Assembly: GCA_904830895.1 (NCBI GenBank)
Contig: LR882958.1
Location: 3,364,001 to 3,428,000 of the forward strand
Length of the DNA stretch: 64,000 nt
Direction: 5' to 3'
Source: Planktothrix rubescens CCAP 1459/22
GTDB taxonomy: Bacteria > Cyanobacteriota > Cyanobacteriia > Cyanobacteriales > Microcoleaceae
Shown here: in pieces, positions 1 through 8,612 of the stretch
Layout: each line of letters starts with the position of its first letter
Position numbering within the stretch: position 1 is the first letter of the stretch
The notes under the pieces: model-generated
Database searches by the model: none
The model's input: only the letters and a program-made list of their open reading frames with translations
What the model was told of the DNA's origin: nothing
Made by a program: the position numbers and the translations under genes

Positions 1-1797
1 TTTAATTCTCGCCCGTCCCCACAATTTGGCGATCGCAATATTACCAGATTCGTTATTATTGATCTCAGGAAAATTAACGGGTAAGGTTTGTTCATAGCGA
101 TCGCCTTTGGCGGTTATTCCGGTAATTTTTAATAAGCCATTACGACGATCTAATTTACGTCCAAATAATACTAAAGGTTGATTATCAAATAAATCAGATA
201 AGCTTACCGGATAAATTTCAGGTTTTAATCCTTCCCCTTGCCAAGTGATTTCCAAATCGGTTAGAATGGGGTTATTAATCTGTTTAAAAAATGTTTCCAC
301 GACGGTTTCTGTGGGTTCATCTTGACGAACAATTTGGGTTGTTCCCTGGCCAATTTCTCCTAAACGATTAAGTAAAAAACGATTGACAGAACTTCCCACC
401 CCAAAGGCGTACAATCTATTTCCGGGTTTAAGTTTATTTTGCACTGCTGCAATTATTTCTTGATCATTTCCAATATATCCATCTGTTAATAGAACAATAC
501 TGCGTAAGCGACCCTGGGAGGGAGAGGTAAACCTCATAACCGCCTGGATTCCATTTAATAATTCCGTCCCGCCATCTGCTTGTAATTGATTAATATAATT
601 AATCGCTTTTTGTCGGTTAGCGGGGGTATTTTCTAAGGGAATTTCTGATAAGGTATTGGTGGTATTGGCAAAATCAATAATATTAAAGGTATCTTCGGAA
701 TTTAATCCTTGAATAAATCTTTTCATTAATTCTTGAGATTTTTTCAGGGGTTCTCCTTCTTGGGAACCGGAGGTATCCATCAGAAAAATAACATCTTTCG
801 GAATAATTTGATTAGGATTATAACTAATTGCGGGTAACAAATAGGCGGCAAAATGTCCTCCCTGTTGATCTGCTTCTGTTAATACCGATGCTCTGGTATT
901 TTCTCCTGAAATCTGATATCTTATAATTAGATCTTTATTAGGAATTTGATCGGATTGATCTAAACTAACAAATATCCGATTTCCCTGCTGTTGGGTAATA
1001 ATTTTATGGGAAGTTGATCGGACATTTTCAATCGCAACCCCAGCATCAATTTCAACATCAACTTGAATATTATGGGGAGATTTTGCCTCCTGTTCAATAA
1101 TTGGTGACGTGATCCGATCCGCATCGGGAACTTGATTAGTATTGGGTTGATTTTTATTAATTAATTGACCGGGAATATAACGGGGGCCAACTACCATCGG
1201 AAACACAAATTCATAGTTTCCCCCTTCAAATTTTAATTGATCAATATAGCGAATCGTTACGGATATTTGTTCGCCCGGTTGAATATTAGCTACAGACTGA
1301 GTAAAGATATTATCTCTTTCCTGTTCTAATAATGCGGTGGTGCGACCTTGAGCTTTAGCCCGTTGATAGATTTCTTTGGCGCCTTCTCGGGTTTCAATTT
1401 TGGATTTTATGGTGCGATCGCCTATTTTAATTACCATCTGATCAACGGCGGCTTGATCGGGAAGGGGGAATACATAAATCGCTTCTAAAGGTTCTTGAAA
1501 CGGATTTTCAAAGGTTTGAGAAACTTCAACCTGTGAAACATTTCCCGAAATTTTAGCCTTAACCTGGGTTTGCTTTAGGGGAAAAACTTGGCTTTTAGTT
1601 TCAGATTTAACATATAAACCACCTAATTGTTTATCCATGGTTTGTTGCGGAAGTTGTGCTAATTTTAATACTGAGGATTGAGGATTCAACTGTTGAGGTA
1701 AACTGGCAAAACTTGGGGTAGTATTTCCAATAAAATGTAACCCACTAAAAATCATAATTCCCAAAGAAAGCTTTGTTATATTTGATAAAGGGTTCAT
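1..1797 (-). CDS. VIT and vWA domain protein, cut by the left edge
   Basis: The reading frame is open from an ATG at 1797 to base 1, giving 599 visible residues. The N-terminus has a hydrophobic signal-like stretch (about residues 5-30), so the protein is probably exported. A VIT (inter-alpha-trypsin-type) domain follows at about residues 60-200. A von Willebrand factor A domain starts near residue 325 and has an intact MIDAS (DTSGS) followed by a TDG motif. VIT-vWA proteins are usually surface or periplasmic adhesion or scaffold proteins that bind ligands through a divalent metal. The 3' end lies outside the window, so the C-terminal architecture is unknown. It diverges from lpxB across a 290-bp gap in which I recognise no other gene. 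Confidence 0.85.
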   Translation of the reverse strand, partial: MNPLSNITKLSLGIMIFSGLHFIGNTTPSFASLPQQLNPQSSVLKLAQLPQQTMDKQLGGLYVKSETKSQVFPLKQTQVKAKISGNVSQVEVSQTFENPFQEPLEAIYVFPLPDQAAVDQMVIKIGDRTIKSKIETREGAKEIYQRAKAQGRTTALLEQERDNIFTQSVANIQPGEQISVTIRYIDQLKFEGGNYEFVFPMVVGPRYIPGQLINKNQPNTNQVPDADRITSPIIEQEAKSPHNIQVDVEIDAGVAIENVRSTSHKIITQQQGNRIFVSLDQSDQIPNKDLIIRYQISGENTRASVLTEADQQGGHFAAYLLPAISYNPNQIIPKDVIFLMDTSGSQEGEPLKKSQELMKRFIQGLNSEDTFNIIDFANTTNTLSEIPLENTPANRQKAINYINQLQADGGTELLNGIQAVMRFTSPSQGRLRSIVLLTDGYIGNDQEIIAAVQNKLKPGNRLYAFGVGSSVNRFLLNRLGEIGQGTTQIVRQDEPTETVVETFFKQINNPILTDLEITWQGEGLKPEIYPVSLSDLFDNQPLVLFGRKLDRRNGLLKITGITAKGDRYEQTLPVNFPEINNNESGNIAIAKLWGRARIK

Positions 1798-2087
1798 AAA
1801 TAAAATTGTCATTATTTGAGTTAGACTATTAATTGGAGATACTCACTAAGACCCGATTCTGATTATAAACGTTCCTGAGTCAGATCACTTTTTTACATTC
1901 CCAAAACGACCGCAGGAAAAGCTACAATTTTCGTCTGTAAGTAGTGATTGTATCGTTTTTTACTCCGTCTGAATCATCAGATTTTCAGGAAAATTCAGCA
2001 GGGACTCAATAAACGGCTATAATCTGAGGTTGGGTTATGAATAAAACCGATCTAATCCGTTCCCAAATTATTTACTATTGAGTTCTA

Positions 2088-3308
2088 ATGCTTCCAAATC
2101 AAACCCTAATTCGGATTTTTATAAGTACGGGAGAAGTCTCTGGCGATTTACAAGGGTCAATGTTAATTGAAGCCTTATTCAGACAAGCCAAAAATCAGAA
2201 TATCCCTATAGAAATTATAGCATTAGGTGGGGAAAAAATGGCCGCAGCCGGAGCAATATTATTAGGAAATACTACAGGAATTGGTTCCGTTGGGCTTTTA
2301 GAATCTTTACCATATATTATTCCGACTTATTTAATTCAGCAAAAAACTAAACAATATTTAAAAAATCATCCCCCCGATATTGTAATTTTAATTGATTATA
2401 TGGGGCCGAATATTGGTATCGGAAATTTTATTAAAAATCACTTCCCCAAATTGCCGATTTTCTATTATATTGCACCGCAAGAATGGGTCTGGTCATTAGG
2501 TTCAAAAAGTACGGAACAAATTATTAAGTTAACCGACCAAATTTTAGCGATTTTTCCAGAAGAAGCTCGTTATTTTAAATCAAAAGGTGCGAAGGTTACT
2601 TGGGTGGGTCATCCTTTATTAGACCGGATGAAAACGGCTCCCAGTAGAGAAGAATCTCGGATAAAATTAGGGATGAAACCCGATGAAATTGCGATCGCCT
2701 TACTTCCGGCTTCCCGATGGCAAGAAATTAAATATTTAATGCCAATATTATTGGAAGCTGCTAAACAAATTCAATCCAAAATTCCTGGGGTTAAATTTTG
2801 GATTCCGGTATCTTTACCCGAATATTATAAAACCATAGAAACCGCCATTAAAAACTATCAATTAAATGCGGTTTTAGTTTCAACAAAATCAGGAAATTGT
2901 CAAACCTTAGAAGTAATATCCGCCGCCGATTTAGCCATTACCAAATCAGGAACAGTTAATTTAGAAATTGCCTTATTAAATGTTCCCCAAGTTGTGGTTT
3001 ATCGAGTCAGTAATTTAACCGCTTGGCTGGTTCGTCGTTTCTTAAATTTTTCAGTTCCGTTTATATCCTCAACTAATTTAGTGCAAATGCAAGCCATCGT
3101 GCCTGAACTTGTTCAAGAAGAAGTGACTCCTGAAAATATTGTGCGAGAGGCGATAGAATTGCTAACTAATCAACCCAAACGACAGGAAATATTAAATCGC
3201 TATCAACAGATGAAACAAGCATTAGGAGAGGAAGGAGTGTGCGATCGGGCAGCTTTAGAAATTCTCAGTAGTATAGCAGGGAACACCGGAACAGAAAAGA
3301 CATCATAG
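2088..3308 (+). CDS. lpxB: Lipid-A-disaccharide synthase LpxB
   Basis: This is a 406-residue glycosyltransferase family 19 protein that condenses UDP-2,3-diacylglucosamine with lipid X to form lipid A disaccharide. The N-terminal motif [12 protein letters not shown] is diagnostic, and the conserved PQEWVWS and VGHPLLD segments follow. Length is normal for the family. The gene stands alone here; in most cyanobacteria lpxB follows lpxC-fabZ-lpxA, none of which is in view. Its last codons abut the broken end of an avd gene on the other strand, so a rearrangement breakpoint lies at or just after its stop codon. The C-terminal tail after LEILSSI may have been altered by that junction. Confidence 0.95.
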   Translation: MLPNQTLIRIFISTGEVSGDLQGSMLIEALFRQAKNQNIPIEIIALGGEKMAAAGAILLGNTTGIGSVGLLESLPYIIPTYLIQQKTKQYLKNHPPDIVILIDYMGPNIGIGNFIKNHFPKLPIFYYIAPQEWVWSLGSKSTEQIIKLTDQILAIFPEEARYFKSKGAKVTWVGHPLLDRMKTAPSREESRIKLGMKPDEIAIALLPASRWQEIKYLMPILLEAAKQIQSKIPGVKFWIPVSLPEYYKTIETAIKNYQLNAVLVSTKSGNCQTLEVISAADLAITKSGTVNLEIALLNVPQVVVYRVSNLTAWLVRRFLNFSVPFISSTNLVQMQAIVPELVQEEVTPENIVREAIELLTNQPKRQEILNRYQQMKQALGEEGVCDRAALEILSSIAGNTGTEKTS

Positions 3309-3481
3309 GAAAGTTTTTCGGCTGAATATCTTGCCAAAATTAGGGTTTCTAAGATATCATAGAGACGGGCAATCATTCTATCGCCTAACATGAATTTGTG
3401 ATCCTTGGGCAAACGATTTAAAATGGGGACATACCATTTAATTAAATCGTAGGTTTTTTGGATAATCGGCAGTTCTTCCAT
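3308..3481 (-). pseudogene. avd: Truncated DGR accessory protein Avd
   Basis: From an ATG at 3481, 58 codons read as the N-terminal half of Avd, the four-helix-bundle accessory factor of diversity-generating retroelements. The segment starts [17 protein letters not shown] and includes PILNRLP, and I recognise it from memory of cyanobacterial Avd. Similarity ends near 3310. After that the frame runs antisense through the end of lpxB to a stop at 3203, with no Avd-like sequence. Full-length Avd is about 110-125 residues, so roughly half is missing. It lies 106 bp downstream of the variable target gene on the same strand, the usual target-avd order. The template repeat and reverse transcriptase expected next are absent. 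Confidence 0.8.
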
Positions 3482-3586
3482 TAACAAAACTTAATATTTT
3501 AGAAAAAATAAAAACGCTCGCTTCGCTCGGACACAAGGGAAAAGAAAAAAGAAGGGTAGAGGGCAAAAGAGCTAAAGAAAATAGGG

Positions 3587-5338
3587 CTAAGAATCCCGCA
3601 CACTAACCAGGGACGCACCTACAACCCAACAAACCCGAAAGCCGACGCTGACGCTGAAGTAGACGGGGTGACCGGTGATACGATTAGCAGAACGGCAGTA
3701 ATCAGGATCGCTGATCCACGAACCGCCCCGCACACAATGAGATCTTTCATCACTTAATAAGTTGACTAAATTTTCAACACTATAGATTTGATAACGATTA
3801 TCATTCTTATTCTGCTCATCCCAAACTTCCCCTTGTGTTGGTGCTCCTTGATAGTTTTCATGCCAAGGGTCGGCGCACCATTCCCAGAAATTACCATGTA
3901 GATCATACAACCCAAAGGCGTTGGGAGGGAATTGACCAACAGGGGTGGTTTCCTGTCGATATATTCCCTTGGGTTCCTCTGCATAGGTTTCAGTTCCATC
4001 ATAATTGGCTAAATCACTGGTTAGGGTTTCTCCAAAGTAAAATGGGGTGGTAGTTCCCGCACGACAAGCATATTCCCATTGGGCTTCTGAGGGTAAACGG
4101 TAGGGGCGTCCGGTGCGTTGCAGCAGTCGGGCACAAAATTCTACCGCATCGTACCAGGAAACGTTTTCTACGGGTCGGTGAGAACCCCCCCTAGCCCCCC
4201 CTTGGTAAGGGGGGGAACTGGAGGTTTCTGAAGCCCCTGTTTCTAAAGGGGGTCGGTTAGAACCCCCCCTAGCCCCCCCTTGGTAAGGGGGGGAACCGGA
4301 GGTTTCTGAAGCCCCCCCTTTGTAAGGGGGGGTTGGGGGGGGTTTGCTTGTTAAAGGGGGTTGGGGGGAAACTCCTAAAGCCCCCCCTTGGTAAGGGGGG
4401 GTTGGGGGGGTATCTTTGAAGCGAGAACAGTCAGGATCAAGATCCCGTTGAATTTTAGGCCCCTTAGCCACGGCTTTCCACTGGGCTTGGGTGATGGGAT
4501 ATTTGGCCATGAAAAAAGGAGGGACTGTAACTTGATGTTGAGGATATTCGTCTTTGTCTCCTTTCCCCTCCAGTGAACCCATGAGGAATGTCCCCCCAGG
4601 AATATAAACCATGTCTAAGGTGACTCCATCCCCCAAGTCTTCGGTGAAGTATTGGGCCTGTTTGGTTTCCTGGTTGATAATTTTCCCCCAGTTATTAACA
4701 GTAACGGTTTCAAAGGAAAACACCGATAGGGGCAGTTCTTCAGAGGGTTCGGCTTCTAACTGTTGTGCTAGGGTGAGGATAGGGGCAAAGCCAGCTTCTT
4801 GGAGTAAATCCCCATAACTTTCGACTAAAGAGGCTAAACGCACCCGTTCTTGAGCATCGGCTTTTTTTAAAGCTTGTTGTATCGCTATTTTAATTTGTTC
4901 AAGGGCTTCCCCTGGTCGAGTATAGGCTAGGGCTGTCCAGTGGGGTTCGGGGCCTAATTGCCAAGCAATGCGGCTATTATTAGGTAGGGAAATTTGTTGT
5001 TGGATGTAACCTGTCATATAGTCCGCCAGACGGTTGAGGCGACGTTCTCCAAAGTTGGCTTTGAGGCGACGGAGTAACAAGTCTCGGACTTTGCCATCAA
5101 TAGCATAGAGTTCCCGTCCGACTGAAACACAGAGGGAAGATAACAAGATATCCGCAACAGCAATAAAATCACAGTCAGGAACGAAATTTTCCCGCAAACA
5201 ATATAATAAATGAGGCGTGAGGGCGAGGGGAAAAGCCGCATGACATAATAAGTCCATCGTCTTGGGCTTGGGTTTAAAGCGTTCTGCAAAGGCTTCAAAC
5301 CGATGGTCAGCGAGTTGTTGTCGGATATCATTAACCAT
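3587..5338 (-). CDS. FGE-like (C-lectin fold) protein with DGR variable region
   Basis: This 583-residue protein has an N-terminal alpha-helical domain (about 1-190) of a type I associate with cyanobacterial proteins encoded beside MoxR and vWA genes. A formylglycine-generating-enzyme/SUMF1-like domain follows (about 200-575). Family hallmarks are MVYIPGGTFLMGS, YPITQAQW, ENVSWYDAVEFC, RLPSEAQWEYACRAG, LYDLHGNFWEWCAD and VRGGSW. The domain is interrupted at about residues 306-384 by proline/glycine-rich repeats encoded by a palindromic DNA element. The last 50 residues carry a DGR variable-region signature. In DGR targets this fold works as a binding scaffold rather than an oxidase. It is the last gene of the operon starting at 8513, so it is probably the recognition or effector component of that system. 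Confidence 0.85.
   Translation of the reverse strand: MVNDIRQQLADHRFEAFAERFKPKPKTMDLLCHAAFPLALTPHLLYCLRENFVPDCDFIAVADILLSSLCVSVGRELYAIDGKVRDLLLRRLKANFGERRLNRLADYMTGYIQQQISLPNNSRIAWQLGPEPHWTALAYTRPGEALEQIKIAIQQALKKADAQERVRLASLVESYGDLLQEAGFAPILTLAQQLEAEPSEELPLSVFSFETVTVNNWGKIINQETKQAQYFTEDLGDGVTLDMVYIPGGTFLMGSLEGKGDKDEYPQHQVTVPPFFMAKYPITQAQWKAVAKGPKIQRDLDPDCSRFKDTPPTPPYQGGALGVSPQPPLTSKPPPTPPYKGGASETSGSPPYQGGARGGSNRPPLETGASETSSSPPYQGGARGGSHRPVENVSWYDAVEFCARLLQRTGRPYRLPSEAQWEYACRAGTTTPFYFGETLTSDLANYDGTETYAEEPKGIYRQETTPVGQFPPNAFGLYDLHGNFWEWCADPWHENYQGAPTQGEVWDEQNKNDNRYQIYSVENLVNLLSDERSHCVRGGSWISDPDYCRSANRITGHPVYFSVSVGFRVCWVVGASLVSVRDS
3641..3715 (-). other. DGR variable region (VR) core
   Basis: These are the 25 codons between the Trp of RGGSW and the Phe of GFRV. 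All 25 end in C or T, and 16 end in C, although the window is AT-rich. About 13 read as single or double A-substitutions of AAC (ATC, AGC, TAC, ACC, CAC, GTC, TTC). That is the footprint of adenine-specific mutagenic retrohoming on a template rich in AAC codons. The invariant frame (RGGSW, CRSANR, GFRV) matches variable regions of other FGE-type targets. Downstream bases 3587-3640 are conserved-looking and would be the mutagenic-homology anchor. No template repeat was found in the window. Confidence 0.8.
4184..4411. repeat. In-frame array of C/G-rich palindromic elements
   Basis: Several copies of a palindromic unit (C-run, TTGGTAA or TTTGTAA, G-run) are spaced by short linkers. Three contain TTGGTAA and one TTTGTAA, with degenerate copies around 4240 and 4350. 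They lie inside the FGE-like gene without breaking its frame and are translated as PPTPPYQGG and SPPYQGGARGG segments. Such units are common intergenic palindromes in cyanobacteria. Here they form a roughly 79-residue insertion in a lectin-fold domain. Confidence 0.85.
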
Positions 5339-5344
5339 TAGAAA

Positions 5345-5450
5345 TCGGGTTTTTTTCCTTGTTCCCTGGTTCTACCAGGGAATATTAACGGGAGGCTCTG
5401 CCTCCGAATCATAGCAGGCGGAGCCTGCAATAAGCATTGCTAGGTAGAAC
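5345..5450. repeat. Mosaic of small palindromes between operon genes
   Basis: The spacer between the FGE-like gene and the vWA gene holds three nested short inverted repeats: TTCCCTGG with CCAGGGAA, a GGAGGCTCTGCCTCC palindrome, and GCTAGGTAGAACCTAGC. They resemble the mobile palindromes common in Planktothrix and Microcystis intergenic DNA. They could fold in the mRNA and alter expression of the last gene in the operon. Confidence 0.65.
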
Positions 5451-6530
5451 CTAGCAACGAGAAATTACACGAACCATGGCATTGAGTCCAGAACAGTTAA
5501 ACTCAAACATGGGAAGATGGAGAGTTTCTATTATTCCTGATGCTGTTGTATTTTGCCAACGATCTTCGGGTAAAGGATTAAACCAAATTATAGACCGTAC
5601 TAAGGGTTCTATTTGATCAAAAAAGACTTGAGTTAATTCAATTCGTTCTGGATTATAATTTCCCCGTCCTGCTCCCCCATCACTAAAAATTACCACAATA
5701 GTTCGATTTTTGTGCAGGGTTGGAAGAATTTCATCCAGGGGTTTTGCTTGGGGTTGGTTGGGAAATAAATAAAGATAATTATGGGGACAATTTCTAAAGT
5801 AATAAATTTGGGTTTTCCCAAAGGTGTGTTTTTTGAGACTGGTGATTAATTGTTGGGCTAGAATATGAAACGGAATCATGGAACCATCCCAGTCTATTAA
5901 CAATAATAATTCTAGGGAATTAACCCGACGAGGACGGAAAACGGGTTCAAAGATTTGACCTTGACGGTAAATTTGAGCTAAGGTTGCGGGGATATCGAGT
6001 TCAGTTGCATGACCTTCTGGAATGGGATATCGTAAAAAACGCCAACTTTGCAGGATTTGTCGTTCTGTAACGGGTAAATTTTGAACGTTAAAACTAAAGT
6101 CTTTGGAGGGTTTTTTTTCGTTTTGGGGTCGAAATCCTTCGCCGCGTAAAGCAATGGGAATTTGCACGGAATTGGATGGTTTTGGGGTGGGTATTTTGTC
6201 AGGAGTTGAGGGGTTTGGGTTGGGGGTGATTTCGGGAGTGGGGGGAGTTTTAATTGTCTCAGATTTTAATGGGGTTTCCGGTAATTTTTGTGACTGAAAA
6301 CGGGCAAAATAACGATCAAATTCCGTATCAAAAATACCAGAATTAAAAGATTCTTTGGGTTTAAACCACAGCAAACGACAGAGTTGTTTCAGGTCGGCTA
6401 AATTGCTTTGACCAAACCCTAAAGTTAACGCTTGTTGAAATAACAGATATTGTTCAACGGTCAGCGACATTCCTGCGTCTCGTAGGTGCAGAAATAAACC
6501 TAAATAATTAGGGTAATTTGGGTTATTCAT
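5451..6530 (-). CDS. vWA domain protein of a MoxR/vWA system
   Basis: This 359-residue protein has an N-terminal helical region (1-80), a Pro/Thr-rich linker (90-130) and a C-terminal vWA domain (about 195-355). The metal-site motif is D213-W-D-G-S217, so the first serine of the usual DxSxS is replaced by Asp. The IFSDGG motif near residue 280 supplies the later aspartate. Such vWA proteins pair with MoxR ATPases as substrate adaptors. Its start overlaps the end of the MoxR gene by 8 bp, consistent with translational coupling. The spacer to the downstream FGE-like gene is 112 bp and filled with small palindromes. Confidence 0.85.
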   Translation of the reverse strand: MNNPNYPNYLGLFLHLRDAGMSLTVEQYLLFQQALTLGFGQSNLADLKQLCRLLWFKPKESFNSGIFDTEFDRYFARFQSQKLPETPLKSETIKTPPTPEITPNPNPSTPDKIPTPKPSNSVQIPIALRGEGFRPQNEKKPSKDFSFNVQNLPVTERQILQSWRFLRYPIPEGHATELDIPATLAQIYRQGQIFEPVFRPRRVNSLELLLLIDWDGSMIPFHILAQQLITSLKKHTFGKTQIYYFRNCPHNYLYLFPNQPQAKPLDEILPTLHKNRTIVVIFSDGGAGRGNYNPERIELTQVFFDQIEPLVRSIIWFNPLPEDRWQNTTASGIIETLHLPMFEFNCSGLNAMVRVISRC

Positions 6531-7521
6531 CGCATTTCCGTTGATAGGAGTCTTGACTTTCTTTGGTTTTTAGTAAAGTTCCCAATAGAGGGAGATTACT
6601 CGCTAAATCTTTAATATCTTCAAATGCTTCAGATACAGGTTTCTTAAGGAGAATTTTCATCAAGTCCAACAGTTCGCTAGTTCCGGCTTTTTTAGCATTT
6701 GGGCGGTTACTTCCCATTTCTCGTACACCTAAAAACTGATCAACTGCTTCATCAACTAATTCGAGTTGGTCTGAGTTGAGATTAGGAAAATGCAGGTTAA
6801 CAATTTTAATTAATTCTTCTTCATCAGGAAAATTCAAGTAATAATATAAACACCGACGGAGAAACGCATCAGGAAGTTCTCGTTCTCGGTTACTGGTAAT
6901 AATCACAAGGGGAGATTGTTCCGCTTTGATGGCATTATCTCCCGTGGCTCCAATTTCAGGTATTTCAAACTCTAATTTATCTAATTCTAACAATAAATCA
7001 TTGGGAAAGTCAATATCGGCTTTATCAATTTCATCAATTAATACAATCGGTCTAACTTCTTTGACTGCAAAAGATTTTCCTAATTCTCCTCTTTTTAAAT
7101 AGGCTTTTTGATTGTTTAATCGTTTAATAACGGCTTTAATTTCATTTTCTTCTAAATAGTTTTTTGAGTTATTCATCCCTAAAAATTGAGCATCTCTTAA
7201 GCGGGCGATCGCATCATAGGTGTATAATCCATCCTGGGCGCGAGTGGTGGATTTAATATTCCAAGGAAAATAGGGCCATTTTTGATTATTTTCCTTGAGA
7301 TAACGTTGACTAAATTCATAGGCGATCGCAGGTGCGAGTTGTGTTTTCCCACAACCGGGTTCCCCTTCTAAAAGTAAGGGACGTTCTAAAGCGATCGCTA
7401 AATTAACTGCTTGAATTAATCCCTTTTCAGGACGATAGGGACACAGTTTCTTTCCCCGTTGATTCGGTTCCGGTTGCGGTTGACATTGTTTATCACCTGT
7501 GTATTCTAAAGGTTGATTCAT
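6523..7521 (-). CDS. MoxR-family AAA+ ATPase
   Basis: This 332-residue AAA+ ATPase has a Walker A motif (GEPGCGKT, residues 53-60), a Walker B motif (VLIDEIDKAD), a sensor-1-like ITSNRERELPDAFLRRC segment and the arginine-finger region. The chosen ATG at 7521 overlaps the stop of the upstream gene as ATGA. A start at 7566 is possible, but it lies inside that gene and would add 15 non-conserved residues. MoxR proteins couple ATP hydrolysis to remodelling of partners recruited by vWA proteins. Here the vWA partner is the next gene. Overlaps on both sides make the three genes one transcriptional and translational unit. Confidence 0.92.
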   Translation of the reverse strand: MNQPLEYTGDKQCQPQPEPNQRGKKLCPYRPEKGLIQAVNLAIALERPLLLEGEPGCGKTQLAPAIAYEFSQRYLKENNQKWPYFPWNIKSTTRAQDGLYTYDAIARLRDAQFLGMNNSKNYLEENEIKAVIKRLNNQKAYLKRGELGKSFAVKEVRPIVLIDEIDKADIDFPNDLLLELDKLEFEIPEIGATGDNAIKAEQSPLVIITSNRERELPDAFLRRCLYYYLNFPDEEELIKIVNLHFPNLNSDQLELVDEAVDQFLGVREMGSNRPNAKKAGTSELLDLMKILLKKPVSEAFEDIKDLASNLPLLGTLLKTKESQDSYQRKCDE

Positions 7522-8513
7522 AACGTAAAACTCCGTTCTATATCTGAATAATAGTTTATACTGCAAGACTCACAAATTTGCTCTAAAGTGAAAATTGGTA
7601 GACTGTTTTGTTCTATAATATCTTCAATACAACCTTCGATCTGTTCTGTGGAGTAGTTGTATAATAAATTAGGGAGTTGAGCACCTCCCCATGTCCGAAT
7701 TACTCCCTCTTTAAAATCCTGTATGGGGGTTAAGTCAATGAGTAAGTTAGAAGGTGAGTTAAAAGTTTTATTTCCTACAATAAATAAGATCATTTTAAAA
7801 GGGTTTTTAGAAGAATTATGGTTATTAATTTTATCAATAACTCTTAACCAGACTCGTTCTAAAAATGACTCTAAACCTTGATCAACTTTATGAATATCTG
7901 TAATGGATAAAATAACAGTTCGAGTAGTCCACTGTTGATAAAGTTGTTCAGCGATCGCTTCAGGATTAGGGTAACATTTGATTGATTCTCCCATATCTTC
8001 CCAAAAATCTAGGAGAGGTTTTTTATGGGGAATATTAAGAGGTTTTTGGTAAGCGGTGGAATTATAAGGAATTAAACCTGCTAAACGGTTCACTAACCAT
8101 CGTTGTCCATAGCCTTTTTCCCCATGAATTAAAAAGGCTCCAACAGATTCCATTTGTCCCAAGGATCTGCGAAAATGATATTCTTGATCAATATAATTCA
8201 GATCGAATAACGCTTCCTTTAGTTTTTGGCTAGGAGTATTTGAGTTATTAAATATATTTGATTGTGATAGATCAACAACATCGGAGAACTCCAAACCCAA
8301 TGTTTTAACAATTTCTTTAGCATAATCTGTATTAACGTTTTTACCAGCAAAGAAGCGTTTAACTGTATCTACTGAACAACCAACTTTAACAACTATTTGC
8401 TCATAAGTCCATTCTTTTTTTGTTTCCTGGGTTTTAGATTTCTGCGCGTTTCGGAGTAAGTTTTGTCCCTCCTCACTAGCTTTAACTCTACGCGGTTCTC
8501 TTTTTTTAATCAT
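7518..8513 (-). CDS. HTH protein with degenerate STAND-like P-loop domain
   Basis: This 331-residue protein is the first gene of the MoxR/vWA operon. Residues 1-80 form a Cro/C1-like helix-turn-helix (YEQIVVKVGCSVDTVKRFFAGK). The rest resembles a P-loop NTPase, but the Walker A site reads GEKGYGQRW (residues 131-139), with Gln replacing the catalytic Lys. This matches the 'inactive STAND' proteins predicted in conflict systems, including the FLIHGE...GQRWLVNRL context. A Walker B-like VILSITDIH lies near residue 200. It is probably a DNA-binding sensor or regulator that no longer hydrolyses ATP. A 9-bp iteron array lies just upstream of its start. Confidence 0.75.
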   Translation of the reverse strand: MIKKREPRRVKASEEGQNLLRNAQKSKTQETKKEWTYEQIVVKVGCSVDTVKRFFAGKNVNTDYAKEIVKTLGLEFSDVVDLSQSNIFNNSNTPSQKLKEALFDLNYIDQEYHFRRSLGQMESVGAFLIHGEKGYGQRWLVNRLAGLIPYNSTAYQKPLNIPHKKPLLDFWEDMGESIKCYPNPEAIAEQLYQQWTTRTVILSITDIHKVDQGLESFLERVWLRVIDKINNHNSSKNPFKMILFIVGNKTFNSPSNLLIDLTPIQDFKEGVIRTWGGAQLPNLLYNYSTEQIEGCIEDIIEQNSLPIFTLEQICESCSINYYSDIERSFTL

Positions 8514-8554
8514 AGATAACAGTCATCACAGTGACACTAAACCTAATCCATTTT

Positions 8555-8612
8555 AGGGCAAATAGGGCAAATAGGGCAGATAGGGCAGATCAAATAGGGC
8601 AGTAGGGCAGAT
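8555..8612. repeat. Direct 9-bp iterons upstream of the HTH gene
   Basis: Six imperfect tandem copies of AGGGCARAT lie 42-99 bp upstream of the HTH gene start on the minus strand. They are in the divergent spacer shared with the cysteine-dioxygenase-like gene. Their position just before a gene encoding a DNA-binding protein makes them a candidate autoregulatory operator. A neutral short tandem repeat is equally possible from sequence alone. Confidence 0.6.

Noticed and set aside
3488-3586. Possible DGR template repeat between avd remnant and target gene
   Set aside because: The sequence shows no match to the variable region, and no AAC-rich copy of it is present.
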